The position numbers and the translations under genes were made by a program. A DNA stretch of 34,293 nt from assembly GCA_023435645.1 (NCBI GenBank), contig JAEYRK010000088.1, positions 1-34,293 of the forward strand, given 5' to 3'. Every line of letters starts with the position of its first letter. The first letter of the stretch is position 1. The stretch is from Bacillota bacterium (GTDB taxonomy: Bacteria; Bacillota; Clostridia; Lachnospirales; Lachnospiraceae). The notes under the pieces were generated by a model, which made no database searches, was not told the origin of the DNA, and saw only the letters and a list, made by a program, of their open reading frames with translations. Positions 7,392 to 15,407 of the stretch are shown in pieces.

Positions 7392-8717
7392 ATGCAGATG
7401 TATGATTTGATTCAAAAGAAAAAGAAGAAGGAAGCCTTAACGAAGGAGGAAATTAATTTTATTATAAAGGGCTATACAGAGGGAACGATACCTGATTATC
7501 AGATGTCGGCACTTCTGATGGCAATCTGTTTGAACGGAATGAATCATGAAGAAACTGCTGCCTTGACAATTGCTATGGCTAACAGCGGAGATATGCTGGA
7601 TCTGTCTGCGATTCATGGGGTTAAGGTTGATAAGCACAGTACCGGAGGTGTGGGAGATAAGACTTCCCTGGTTCTGGGGCCGATGGTTGCGGCTCTGGGA
7701 ATTCCTGTGGCTAAGATGTCAGGAAGAGGACTGGGCCATACCGGCGGAACCATTGATAAGCTGGAGAGCTTCCCCGGCTTCTCTACCTCAATCAATCCGG
7801 AGCAATTCATAGACAATGTAAATAGGATCAAAATGGCGATTGTTGGACAGACAGCCAATCTGGCACCGGCAGACAAGAAGCTCTATGCACTACGTGATGT
7901 TACAGCAACGGTGGATAATATCTCACTGATTGCCAGCAGCATTATGAGCAAAAAACTTGCCTCAGGTTCGGACGTAATCGTTCTGGATGTGAAAACAGGA
8001 AATGGGGCCTTTATGAAGAGCTATGAGGACTCCCTTGCACTTGCAAAGGAAATGGTACAGATCGGTACCATCGCAGGCAGGACCACCTTTGCAGTAATCA
8101 CGGACATGAATCAGCCCCTCGGTCATATGGTCGGAAATACTCTGGAGGTGAAGGAAGCCATCCAGACCTTAAGCGGTAACGGACCCAAGGATCTCCTGGA
8201 GGTAAGCATGACCCTGGCCTCCTATATGCTTCTGGGTGCAGGGCTTGCAGCTTCTGTTGAGGAGGCACGGACTGCACTTTTGGGCACGATTGAAAGCCGG
8301 AGTGCTTTGAATAAATTTGCAGAATTTGTGGAAGCCCAGGGAGGCAACAGTGAGTCGGTGTATCATCCCGAACGATTTACCAAGGCTAGTATAGAGGATA
8401 AGCTGCTGGCATCTGAGGATGGCTATATTACCTGTATCCATACAGATGAAGTTGGAATGACCTCCTTGCTTCTGGGCGGTGGAAGGCTTACGAAGGAGAG
8501 CACAATTGATCTCTCCGTGGGCATTGAGCTTAAGAAAAAGCTTGGAGATCCGGTAGCAAAGGGAGAGGAATTGGCAATTCTTTATGCAAATGACCCGATA
8601 AAGCTTGCTGAAGCGAAAAAGAGATTCCAGGAGGCCTATGTGATTGGTAGTGAAAGGTCGTCAAGCAATCAATATGTCTATTCCATCGTAACAAAGGATG
8701 GTGTTCTACAGGTGTAG
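7392..8717 (+). CDS. pdp: Pyrimidine-nucleoside phosphorylase
   Basis: The enzyme phosphorolyses uridine, thymidine and deoxyuridine to the base and (deoxy)ribose 1-phosphate, in nucleoside salvage. The 441-residue protein matches the Bacillus Pdp/thymidine phosphorylase family (about 433) from end to end: MYDLIQKKK start, GVKVDKHSTGGVGDKTSL phosphate-binding region, AKMSGRGLGHTGGTIDKLES, DVKTGNGAFM, and a C-terminal alpha/beta domain with LGGGR. The start at 7392 has a CGGAGTGA site upstream and is the family's usual start. Whether the product is Pdp-type (broad) or DeoA-type (thymidine) is inferred from the Firmicute setting. No other deo genes are adjacent. Confidence 0.93.
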   Translation: MQMYDLIQKKKKKEALTKEEINFIIKGYTEGTIPDYQMSALLMAICLNGMNHEETAALTIAMANSGDMLDLSAIHGVKVDKHSTGGVGDKTSLVLGPMVAALGIPVAKMSGRGLGHTGGTIDKLESFPGFSTSINPEQFIDNVNRIKMAIVGQTANLAPADKKLYALRDVTATVDNISLIASSIMSKKLASGSDVIVLDVKTGNGAFMKSYEDSLALAKEMVQIGTIAGRTTFAVITDMNQPLGHMVGNTLEVKEAIQTLSGNGPKDLLEVSMTLASYMLLGAGLAASVEEARTALLGTIESRSALNKFAEFVEAQGGNSESVYHPERFTKASIEDKLLASEDGYITCIHTDEVGMTSLLLGGGRLTKESTIDLSVGIELKKKLGDPVAKGEELAILYANDPIKLAEAKKRFQEAYVIGSERSSSNQYVYSIVTKDGVLQV

Positions 8718-8866
8718 TAGTAAAGGTTTCATCCTTTCTACATCTAATCCACTCAGCCTCTACATATGATGTAATAGAACAAAGACCTCTGCCTATAACA
8801 GCCTGTTATCGGTTTGGTTTGATAGAGGGATGTGGGATATACTTGTATGATTCTTATGGAAGACCC

Positions 8867-9418
8867 ATGGCTCGTAACATCAAGAAGCTCTATAAGGTAA
8901 TTATGTTTGGGTTAATTGCAGTTCTGCTATTGCATTTTATCATTGAAAATAGCTCCGTTTATTTCCGTAAGCTATACCGGCCTTTATTCTCGGTTCATTT
9001 AAATAAAAATGATATCGTAATGGTAAAGGGAGAGGAATTCAAGCTCAGGGTCATCGGAATTAATGAACGGGTGAAATACTCCTCAACAGATTTTCGTGTA
9101 GCAGGTGTTAACTTCAATGGAAGAGTATATGCTTACCAGACCGGAGATTGTTTTATTATAGCTAAAACAGGTAAGAAGGAATTAAAATGCCGGGTACATG
9201 TACTGGATATCAATAAGGAGAAGCTGACCCTGAGGACCGGAGAGACCTACCGACTGAAGATCAAAGGGGGAGGGGGTCTCCCGAGCTATAAAAGCAGTAA
9301 CACCAGGGTAGCAACTGTCAGCTGGACAGGTAGAGTGAAGGCGAAGGCAAAGGGTAGATCAAACATTACAGTAAAAGCGAAGGGGAGAACCTTCCGATGT
9401 ATGATTACCGTTAAATAA
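8867..9418 (+). CDS. Membrane-anchored protein with two Ig-like (BIG2-type) domains
   Basis: I do not recognise a named gene. The 183-residue protein has a short basic N terminus, one membrane helix at about residues 10-25, and then an outside portion made of two successive domains of about 65-70 residues. Both resemble bacterial Ig-like group 2 domains; the second (about 115-183) is clearest, with LTLRTGETYRL, then KSSNTRVATVSWTGRVKAKAKGRSNITVKA. The first (about 43-112) has the same pattern (SSTDFRVAGVNFNGRV) but is more divergent. The frame can be extended to a TTG at 8819, but the ATG at 8867 with GGAAG just upstream precedes a sensible anchor. It lies before a D,D-carboxypeptidase gene, which may hint at a wall-associated role; that is inference. 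Confidence 0.75.
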   Translation: MARNIKKLYKVIMFGLIAVLLLHFIIENSSVYFRKLYRPLFSVHLNKNDIVMVKGEEFKLRVIGINERVKYSSTDFRVAGVNFNGRVYAYQTGDCFIIAKTGKKELKCRVHVLDINKEKLTLRTGETYRLKIKGGGGLPSYKSSNTRVATVSWTGRVKAKAKGRSNITVKAKGRTFRCMITVK

Positions 9419-9598
9419 AATGCATTCGGTATGATACCGGTATAGGGACTGGAGGAGCAATAACAGTTTGCGACATCGGCAGTCCATGAAAAAATGAGAG
9501 CGGGTTCCTTACTTTTTGAGACAAATATTTGAAGGGTTTGTTCTAAAAACAGACAGCCTGGATTAAACTATTAATAATAGTTTTTTCGGAGCTGTATT

Positions 9599-10828
9599 AT
9601 GAAAAAAGCAGGAGCAATTCTAATTATATGTACTATTCTTCTTATGTCCTTCAACGGCATTACCTCTGCGGTGAACATGAATAGGACCCAACCGGTTGCA
9701 AAGGATGATGCCATACCGGTTACGACCACATTGGATGCCCAGTTAAATCTTGACTCCCCTTCAGCAGTCCTGATTGAAGGCTCCACCGGTACCATTATTT
9801 TTGAAAAGAACAAGGATGAGAAACTGAAGCCGGCCAGTGTCACGAAGGTCATGACCTTGCTTCTGATTTTTGAGGCTCTGGACAGTGGTCAAATTAAGAT
9901 GACCGATGAGGTTAGTGTCAGTGAGCATGCTGCCTCCATGGGAGGCTCACAGGTGTATTTGGAGCCCTATGAGACACAGAACGTGGATACTATGATCAAG
10001 TGTATCAGCATTGCCAGTGCCAATGATGCATCCGTTGCTATGGCGGAGTTTATTGCCGGCTCGGAAGAAGAATTTGTGGCAAGAATGAATGAACGTGCCA
10101 AGGAATTGGGCATGAAAAACACAAACTTTGTAAATTGCTGCGGTCTGGATGTCGATAATCATTATTCCTCAGCCTATGATATCGCACTGATGTCCAGAGA
10201 ATTGATTACAAGGTTCCCTCAAATCAGTAATTATTCTACGGTTTGGATGGATACCTTTGTGCATACCACCAAAAAGGGAAGAACCGAATTTGGACTGACT
10301 AATACAAATAAGCTAATCAAATCGTATCAGGGAATTACTGGCTTAAAGACGGGTTCAACCAGCCTGGCCAAGTATTGCCTCACAGCAACAGCCAGAAGAA
10401 ATAATATGGATTTGATTGCCGTGATCATGGCTGCACCGGATACCAAGACCCGCTTCCAGGAGGCGGCGAAGCTATTAAATTACGGCTATGCCAATTACAG
10501 TATTTTTGTTGATCAGCATCAGGAGCTTACCATAAATCCAGTTCGGGTAGTGAAGGGAGTCGCTGACACCGTACCGGGTAAACCGGGAGGGGTATTCTCT
10601 TATTTATGTGCTACGGGCAAGAAATCTTCAGAGATTAAGAAGGAAGTGGTCCTACTTGAAGAAGTAAATGCACCGGTAGCTGCCAATGATAAAATTGGCG
10701 AAATCATTTATTACTATGGAACTGAAAAAATCGGAAGCGTCGATATTCTGGCAGCGGATTCCATTAAAAAGGCCGGCTTTAAGGACTGCTTTATCAAAGC
10801 CCTGAAACGGTATTTCATAACACACTAA
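9599..10828 (+). CDS. D-alanyl-D-alanine carboxypeptidase (penicillin-binding protein, peptidase S11)
   Basis: The protein trims the terminal D-Ala of peptidoglycan stem peptides outside the membrane. It has an N-terminal signal peptide (about residues 1-24) and all three serine-enzyme motifs: the nucleophile in S80-V-T-K83, S140-A-N142, and K250-T-G252. The spacing is normal for the DacB/DacF group. The C-terminal part (about 300-390) is the usual beta-rich PBP5-like domain, ending in a short basic-hydrophobic tail that may lie on the membrane. The length of 409 residues is typical. A weak AT-only hairpin with a T6 tail sits just before the ribosome binding site (9565-9586). A strong terminator follows. 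A second S11 enzyme is encoded at 21583. Confidence 0.9.
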   Translation: MKKAGAILIICTILLMSFNGITSAVNMNRTQPVAKDDAIPVTTTLDAQLNLDSPSAVLIEGSTGTIIFEKNKDEKLKPASVTKVMTLLLIFEALDSGQIKMTDEVSVSEHAASMGGSQVYLEPYETQNVDTMIKCISIASANDASVAMAEFIAGSEEEFVARMNERAKELGMKNTNFVNCCGLDVDNHYSSAYDIALMSRELITRFPQISNYSTVWMDTFVHTTKKGRTEFGLTNTNKLIKSYQGITGLKTGSTSLAKYCLTATARRNNMDLIAVIMAAPDTKTRFQEAAKLLNYGYANYSIFVDQHQELTINPVRVVKGVADTVPGKPGGVFSYLCATGKKSSEIKKEVVLLEEVNAPVAANDKIGEIIYYYGTEKIGSVDILAADSIKKAGFKDCFIKALKRYFITH

Positions 10829-10893
10829 ATTATATCTTAACGATTATAGTTTAACGAGTAGAATTAAAATAATTCCTGTTATTGAGATCAAAT

Positions 10894-10941
10894 AAGGTTG
10901 ATAGTTTTAATACCATTGGTATTGAAACTATCAACCTTTTT
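10894..10941 (+). terminator. Intrinsic terminator of the D,D-carboxypeptidase gene
   Basis: A 21-bp stem (10894-10914 with 10918-10938, one G-U pair) with a three-base loop is followed by a T tract. It is one of the strongest terminators in the window and may also act on the - strand. Confidence 0.93.
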
Positions 10942-11034
10942 CTTTTGCAAAATGCCTTGTGATACAGAGCTTTTACGCCCTTCTGCTCTTGGCGTTAGTT
11001 TTATTATGAATAAACCCACATTTTTTTGTTGTGG

Positions 11035-11063
11035 TGGAAATTTCCATAATTCTGTGGTATAAT
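11035..11063 (+). promoter_or_regulatory. Extended -10 promoter of the flavodoxin-like gene
   Basis: TGGTATAAT (11055-11063) is an extended -10 element; TGGAAA at 11035-11040 is a weak -35 box 17 bases upstream. The rest of the 10829-11144 gap holds only the preceding terminator and this promoter. Confidence 0.6.
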
Positions 11064-11144
11064 CAGTTCGATCAATAAGAATTATCCATAAACGCAATTA
11101 ATACTATAAAATCAGTCCATATGTAAATATGGCGGGAGAAAATT

Positions 11145-11603
11145 ATGAAAACTGCCATCGTATATTACTCTCAGCACCATGAAAACACAAAAAAACTGCT
11201 GGACGCCATTGCAGCACAAGAGGACGTTACACTGATCAATGTTGTCGAGAATAAGAACGCCGACCTTACAGCCTTTGCATGTGTAGGGTTTGCGTCCGGC
11301 ATTTATTTTGCATCCTTTGCCAAGCAGTTGCTGGCTTTCGCAGAGACAAATCTCCCCGATAAGAAGGATGTGTTCTTTATGAACACTTGCGGCGTGCAGA
11401 GAGGAGTGTATTTTGATGCCATCAGAAGAATTACAAAAGTAAAACAATGCCGGGAATTGGGGGCATACCAGTGTCTGGGTTTTGACACCTTCGGTCCATT
11501 CAAACTGGTCGGTGGAATCGCAAAAGGACATCCAAATGAGGATGAAATCGCTGCTGCGGTGAGCTTTTATCAGACGATAGTTGACGGGGCTTTGAGTAGA
11601 TAG
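11145..11603 (+). CDS. Flavodoxin-family protein
   Basis: The 152-residue protein begins with a flavodoxin-type nucleotide loop (AIVYYSQHHENTKKLLDAI), with the Ser/Thr-rich turn that holds the FMN phosphate, followed by an alternating alpha/beta pattern (FACVGFASGIYF, DVFFMNTCGVQRG, ELGAYQCLGFDTFG) of normal flavodoxin length. It probably carries FMN and moves electrons or reduces a small substrate in the cytoplasm. The GGGAGA site upstream and the promoter at 11035 support the start. It is a single gene; no redox partner is next to it, so the specific role is open. Confidence 0.8.
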   Translation: MKTAIVYYSQHHENTKKLLDAIAAQEDVTLINVVENKNADLTAFACVGFASGIYFASFAKQLLAFAETNLPDKKDVFFMNTCGVQRGVYFDAIRRITKVKQCRELGAYQCLGFDTFGPFKLVGGIAKGHPNEDEIAAAVSFYQTIVDGALSR

Positions 11604-11622
11604 CATAGGACTTCCACTGCTA

Positions 11623-11660
11623 TGGTTTCATTTTGAAACCAAATGAAACCATTTGAAACC
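11623..11660 (+). repeat. Ten-base-phased GAAACC repeats
   Basis: Three tandem 10-base units ending in TGAAACC occupy 11631-11660, with GAAACC at 11635, 11645 and 11655. An inverted copy GGTTTCA stands at 11624-11630, so that 11623-11633 can pair with 11641-11651. The exact one-helical-turn spacing is what makes it stand out. There is no T tract. Confidence 0.6.
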
Positions 11661-11705
11661 GTATCATTATTATCATAGGTTAGCAAATCATCCTATAGGT
11701 ATGAC

Positions 11706-11732
11706 AAAGAAGGAGGGGAAACCCTCCTCTTT
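11706..11732 (+). terminator. Probable terminator of the flavodoxin-like gene
   Basis: A GC-rich stem (AGGAGGG with CCCTCCT, extended by A/T pairs to AAAG and CTTT with one bulge) lies at 11706-11732. The T tail is short, so termination is likely but not certain. Confidence 0.6.
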
Positions 11733-11787
11733 GCGTTATCAGCGATAAAACAAACAGATTGAAGTCCAATCTATGAAAAGTATCTTG

Positions 11788-11816
11788 TTGACACTTTCCC
11801 ATTGAATTAGTATAGT
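11788..11816 (+). promoter_or_regulatory. Sigma-A promoter of the metallophosphoesterase gene
   Basis: TTGACA at 11788-11793 and TATAGT at 11811-11816 are separated by 17 bases. A TATAAT overlaps directly downstream at 11816-11821 but is too far from the -35 box. Confidence 0.75.
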
Positions 11817-11866
11817 ATAATAGGATTGTAAACAGGCAGAAAACTGTCCTAATGAAAGGGGTACCT

Positions 11867-12766
11867 ATGGTTCTTACCTGGATCTTTGCTATATTATTTG
11901 CCTTAATCATATGGTCCTTCATAGAGAAAAAACTACTTAAAATAACCGAATATCAGATACCTGCAGAGGGTAATGCTCCGAAGGATTTAAAAATAATCCT
12001 TCTGGCAGATCTTCATAATAATACCTTTGGGAAGAAAAATGAATTATTGGTAAAAAAGATCAGAGAACTAAATCCGGATCTCATTATCGTCGCCGGTGAT
12101 CTCGTTACTAAACAGCAGCTTAGTATCCCAGGCAATGCCTATGATTTATTGGATCATTTGGTGAAGGAATTCCCGATTTACTACGGATACGGAAATCATG
12201 AGCAATATTTGTCAGAGCTAAGGGAGGAAGAGGAAAAGGGCGGAATTGATGAGAGGAGTAAGCAAAGGTATGCATCTTTCCTGGAATTTAAAAGAACTCT
12301 AGAAGCTAAGGGAGTTCATTTTCTTGTAAATGAGAGCATCAGATTTCAGAAGGGAAGCACTAGCCTACGGATTACCGGTTTGAATGCCAGCAGAGAATGC
12401 TATCATAGAACAGAAGTATTTCCTATGGATGAAGCATATTTGAAGGAACAGATCGGAACAGCTGATCCAAAGGAATATCAGCTGTTGATCGCCCATCATC
12501 CGATTTATTTTGAGGCTTATGCCAAGTGGGGAGCAGATCTTACCCTGGCAGGACACCTGCATGGCGGATTGGTAAGACTTCCTCATTTGGGAGGAGTAAT
12601 ATCTCCTCAGTACAGCTTTTTTCCTACTTATGATTCTGGAGTTTTTACTGCAAAAGGCAGAAGGATGATTGTATCGAAGGGCTTGGGCTCCCATTCCTTC
12701 ATGCTACGATTATTTAACCGACCGGAGCTGGTATTCATTCACATTGGGAAGATGGATACCAATTGA
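11867..12766 (+). CDS. Membrane-anchored metallophosphoesterase
   Basis: A calcineurin-like phosphoesterase with two metal ions. The 299-residue protein has one N-terminal membrane helix (about residues 2-20), then the full motif set in order: ADLHNN (first Asp and His), AGDLV, GNHE, IAHHP and GHLHGG. It resembles the YkuE/YaeI-like group; members act at the membrane on lipid or other phosphodiesters, but the substrate here is unknown. The frame opens with an ATG at 11852, but AAAGGGG at 11855-11861 fits the ATG at 11867, which starts directly before the anchor helix. A small hairpin (GTTCATT with AATGAAC, 12769-12787) follows the stop without a T tract; read-through into scpA is possible. 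Confidence 0.85.
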   Translation: MVLTWIFAILFALIIWSFIEKKLLKITEYQIPAEGNAPKDLKIILLADLHNNTFGKKNELLVKKIRELNPDLIIVAGDLVTKQQLSIPGNAYDLLDHLVKEFPIYYGYGNHEQYLSELREEEEKGGIDERSKQRYASFLEFKRTLEAKGVHFLVNESIRFQKGSTSLRITGLNASRECYHRTEVFPMDEAYLKEQIGTADPKEYQLLIAHHPIYFEAYAKWGADLTLAGHLHGGLVRLPHLGGVISPQYSFFPTYDSGVFTAKGRRMIVSKGLGSHSFMLRLFNRPELVFIHIGKMDTN

Positions 12767-12859
12767 TGGTTCATTGATCGAATGAACATATAAACATAAC
12801 AGTTGTTATCATGGAGGGTGAAAATAAGCACCTAATAGGGTAACTTAAGGAGAGATAAG

Positions 12860-13636
12860 ATGAGTATTCCGGTGAAGTTGGAGGCATTTGAAGGTCCCTT
12901 GGATCTTTTACTTCATTTGATTGATAAGAATAAAATTAATATTTATGATATTCCGATTGTTGTCATTACAGAGCAGTATCTGGAATATATCCGGCAGATG
13001 GAGGCTAAGAACCTTGAAATCATGAGTGAGTTTCTGCTGATGGCTGCCACACTGATCAACATCAAATCCAGAATGCTTCTACCGGTCGAGGTAAGTGAAG
13101 ATGAAGAAGCAATAGACCCCAGACAGGAGCTGGTAGACAGGCTGTTGGAATATAAAATGTATAAATTCATCTCGGAGGAATTAAGAGACAAGGAGCAGGA
13201 TGCATCCAGAGTGCTCTATAAAGCCCCGACCATACCGAAGGAAATTGCCGATTACAGGGAAGAGATCAATGTGGAGGAGCTCTTAAGTGATTTAACCCTG
13301 GCCAGGCTGCATGAAATCTTCAAATCAATTGTTAAGAAACAGGCGGATAAAATTGATCCCATCCGAAGTAAATTCGGTAAAATAGAAAAGGAAGAAATTA
13401 ATTTATCACAAAAGCTCTTCCAGATACAGGAGTATGGCCTGAAGCATAGGAACTTCCTGTTTCGTAGCCTTTTGGAAGCTCAGCACAGTAGAATGGAGAT
13501 TATTGTGACTTTTCTTGGCATCCTGGAGCTGATTAAGCTGGGAAGAATTAAGATTGAACAGGAAAAGATGTTTGATGATATCAGGATTACCTACTTAGCT
13601 ACGGATATCATACATATGGAGGAGGTTGGATTTTGA
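12860..13636 (+). CDS. scpA: Segregation and condensation protein A
   Basis: ScpA is the kleisin subunit of the bacterial SMC condensin; it bridges the SMC heads and binds ScpB. The 258-residue protein has the conserved N-terminal kleisin motif (EAFEGPLDLLLHLIDKNKINIYDIPI), a central variable region, and a C-terminal winged helix (FLGILELIKLGRIKIEQ) that contacts the SMC head. The AAGGAGA site is strong. The stop codon shares one base with the scpB start (TGATG), which indicates translational coupling and equal supply of the two subunits. Confidence 0.95.
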   Translation: MSIPVKLEAFEGPLDLLLHLIDKNKINIYDIPIVVITEQYLEYIRQMEAKNLEIMSEFLLMAATLINIKSRMLLPVEVSEDEEAIDPRQELVDRLLEYKMYKFISEELRDKEQDASRVLYKAPTIPKEIADYREEINVEELLSDLTLARLHEIFKSIVKKQADKIDPIRSKFGKIEKEEINLSQKLFQIQEYGLKHRNFLFRSLLEAQHSRMEIIVTFLGILELIKLGRIKIEQEKMFDDIRITYLATDIIHMEEVGF

Positions 13637-14208
13637 TGGAGATTAAACTAGTGGAGGCTCAGATTGAAGCTATCCTCTTTACTATGGGAGAGGCTGTGGA
13701 GCTGGAACGGCTTGCGGCAGCCCTGGACCATGATGAGGATACGATCAGAAGAATTATACATAGCATGATGGACCATTATGAAGGGGAGGAACGGGGCATC
13801 CATATCATCGAGCTAGACGGAGCCTTCCAGCTTTGTACGAAGCCTTCCTTATATGAATCTATCATTAAAATCACCCATGTACCAAAAAAGCATATATTAA
13901 CTGATGTATTGCTTGAGACATTATCCATCATTGCCTATAAGCAGCCGATTACAAAGCTGCAGATTGAAGCCATCCGAGGAGTGAAATCCGATCATGCAGT
14001 GAATAAGCTGATCGAATATAATTTGATTTGTGAAATGGGCAGGATGGATGCCCCGGGACGACCAATCCTGTTCGGTACTACGGAGGAATTTCTGCGAAGC
14101 TTTGGACTTCAGTCCCTGGATGCCTTACCCATATTAAATCCGGAGAAGATTGAGGACTTTAAGCTGGAGGCAGAGGAGGAAGTTGAGCAGCTAAAGCTGG
14201 ATATATAA
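13636..14208 (+). CDS. scpB: Segregation and condensation protein B
   Basis: ScpB dimers bind the middle of ScpA in the SMC complex. The 190-residue protein shows the two winged-helix domains of the family, including EAILFTMGEAVELERLAAAL near the N terminus and the conserved TLSIIAYKQPITKLQIEAIRGVKSDHAVNKLIE in the second domain, ending with GRPILFGTTEEFLRSFGL. Translation from the ATG at 13636, overlapping the scpA stop, is preferred over the TTG one codon earlier. The acidic tail (EAEEEVEQL) is common. The stop codon touches the first arm of the repeat element that follows. Confidence 0.95.
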   Translation: MEIKLVEAQIEAILFTMGEAVELERLAAALDHDEDTIRRIIHSMMDHYEGEERGIHIIELDGAFQLCTKPSLYESIIKITHVPKKHILTDVLLETLSIIAYKQPITKLQIEAIRGVKSDHAVNKLIEYNLICEMGRMDAPGRPILFGTTEEFLRSFGLQSLDALPILNPEKIEDFKLEAEEEVEQLKLDI

Positions 14209-14278
14209 ATTCAAAAACGATATGGTTTTCTCGTGCAAGCACTATGCAAGCACGGAAAACTATATCGTTTTTTGAATT
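14209..14278 (+). terminator. Hairpin A: long stem after scpB, probable terminator
   Basis: The arms 14209-14230 and 14255-14277 pair over about 22 bp with few mismatches, with an inner CGTGC/GCACG stem (14232-14236 with 14250-14254). The 3' arm contains T6. It begins at the scpB stop, so it very probably stops the scpAB transcript. Its loop has an 11-base insertion compared with hairpin B. Confidence 0.75.
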
Positions 14279-14441
14279 AATCTTTGATATAAGGCTCTCG
14301 CGACATAAGCAGCTTAAACACCGCAATCTCAAGGCCTTCGGCCTTTCGATCGCGTTGCACTTATTCAAAAATCGACATGAGTTTTCTCGTGCAAGCACGG
14401 AAAACTATATCGTTTTTTGAATTAATCTGCTTATGTCGCGA
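14209..14441. repeat. Nested repeat element: duplicated hairpins inside an outer inverted repeat
   Basis: Three layers can be seen. First, a 39-base direct repeat at 14245-14283 and 14390-14428, identical in both copies. Second, each copy is the 3' arm of a long hairpin (A at 14209-14277, B at 14363-14422), both with a CGTGC/GCACG inner stem. Third, a perfect 15-bp inverted repeat, TCGCGACATAAGCAG at 14298-14312 and its complement at 14427-14441, encloses hairpin B and a small AAGGCC-TTC-GGCCTT hairpin (14331-14345). No frame codes for protein and no target-site duplication is evident. It may be a non-autonomous mobile repeat or a structured RNA. Confidence 0.8.
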
Positions 14442-14490
14442 ATGTGACAGTAATACTAAACAAGGGGTTTAGTATAAATAAAAATAATAC

Positions 14491-14519
14491 TTGCAAGTTT
14501 GCATACATTTTTGTATAAT
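14491..14519 (+). promoter_or_regulatory. Sigma-A promoter of the polyamine operon
   Basis: TTGCAA at 14491-14496 and a perfect TATAAT at 14514-14519 are 17 bases apart. The leader to the speD ATG is about 48 bases, with no evident riboswitch or attenuator. Confidence 0.8.
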
Positions 14520-14573
14520 AGTCCATGCTGTTAATTATGCATTGGCAGCTTTTATTATCAAGGAAAGGTTGTG

Positions 14574-15386
14574 ATGTTAGGGTTGGAAAAAAAGCTCACG
14601 CTATATGGCTTTAACAACCTCACAAAGACACTTAGCTTCAACATATATGATGTATGCTATGCGAAAAGTGAGAGGGAACAGAAGGATTATATCGCCTACA
14701 TCGACGAGCAGTATAATTCAGAGAGATTAACCAATATTTTAGTGAATGTTACCGAGATGATCGGCGCACATATTCTCAATATTTCCAAGCAGGACTATGA
14801 ACCCCAGGGAGCTTCCGTCAATATTTTGATCGCGGAGGGGTCCTTATCCTCTGAACATATCGATGAATCCTGTAATCAGGGAATTAACATCTTAAGCCAG
14901 AGGGATTCTGTTCACGCTCACCTGGATAAGAGCCATGTAACTGTGCATACCTTCCCTGAGCATCATCCCGATAATTCTATATCAACCTTTCGTGTGGATA
15001 TTGACGTATCCACCTGCGGAGAGATTTCTCCGCTGAATGCCCTTGATTACCTAATCGGAAGCTTTGATTCCGATATTATTACTATAGATTACCGCGTCAG
15101 AGGCTTTACCAGAGACCTCCATGGTATGAAGTATTTTATTGATCATGATATAACCTCCATCCAGGATTATATTGATGACAAGACCCTGACCCGATATGAT
15201 GCGATTGATGTCAATGTATATCAATCGAATATTTTCCATACAAAAATGCTGATTAAGGAGATTGAGCTCCAGCACTATCTCTTTAATACGGATGTGTATG
15301 AGCTGCCACCCAAGCAAAGACTGGAAATCACGAACAGCTTAAGAAAAGAAATGATCGAAATTTTCAGCGGAATGAATATCTATTAA
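14574..15386 (+). CDS. speD: S-adenosylmethionine decarboxylase proenzyme
   Basis: SpeD makes decarboxylated AdoMet, the aminopropyl donor for spermidine synthesis. The 270-residue protein belongs to the larger Escherichia-type class rather than the short Bacillus type. The proenzyme cleaves itself at Ser120 in LDKSHVTVHTFPE, and that Ser becomes the pyruvoyl cofactor; the conserved His and Glu follow. Later motifs include the FRVDIDVSTCGEISPLNALDYL segment with the active-site Cys, and RVRGFTRDLHGMKYFIDHDI. AGGAAAGG at 14561-14568 sets the start at the ATG at 14574 rather than the GTG one codon earlier. It is the first gene of a six-gene polyamine run and is followed after 21 bases by speA. 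Confidence 0.95.
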   Translation: MLGLEKKLTLYGFNNLTKTLSFNIYDVCYAKSEREQKDYIAYIDEQYNSERLTNILVNVTEMIGAHILNISKQDYEPQGASVNILIAEGSLSSEHIDESCNQGINILSQRDSVHAHLDKSHVTVHTFPEHHPDNSISTFRVDIDVSTCGEISPLNALDYLIGSFDSDIITIDYRVRGFTRDLHGMKYFIDHDITSIQDYIDDKTLTRYDAIDVNVYQSNIFHTKMLIKEIELQHYLFNTDVYELPPKQRLEITNSLRKEMIEIFSGMNIY

Positions 15387-15407
15387 TGCTTGAAATTGGA
15401 GGTATCG

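Noticed and set aside
9565..9586. AT-only hairpin with T6 just before the first D,D-carboxypeptidase gene, as an attenuator
   Set aside because: The 8-bp stem has almost no GC pairs and would be weak; it may simply be AT-rich leader DNA.
11112..11606. A 164-codon frame on the - strand over the flavodoxin-like gene
   Set aside because: It is antisense to a gene with clear family motifs, promoter and ribosome binding site, and has no recognisable protein features of its own.
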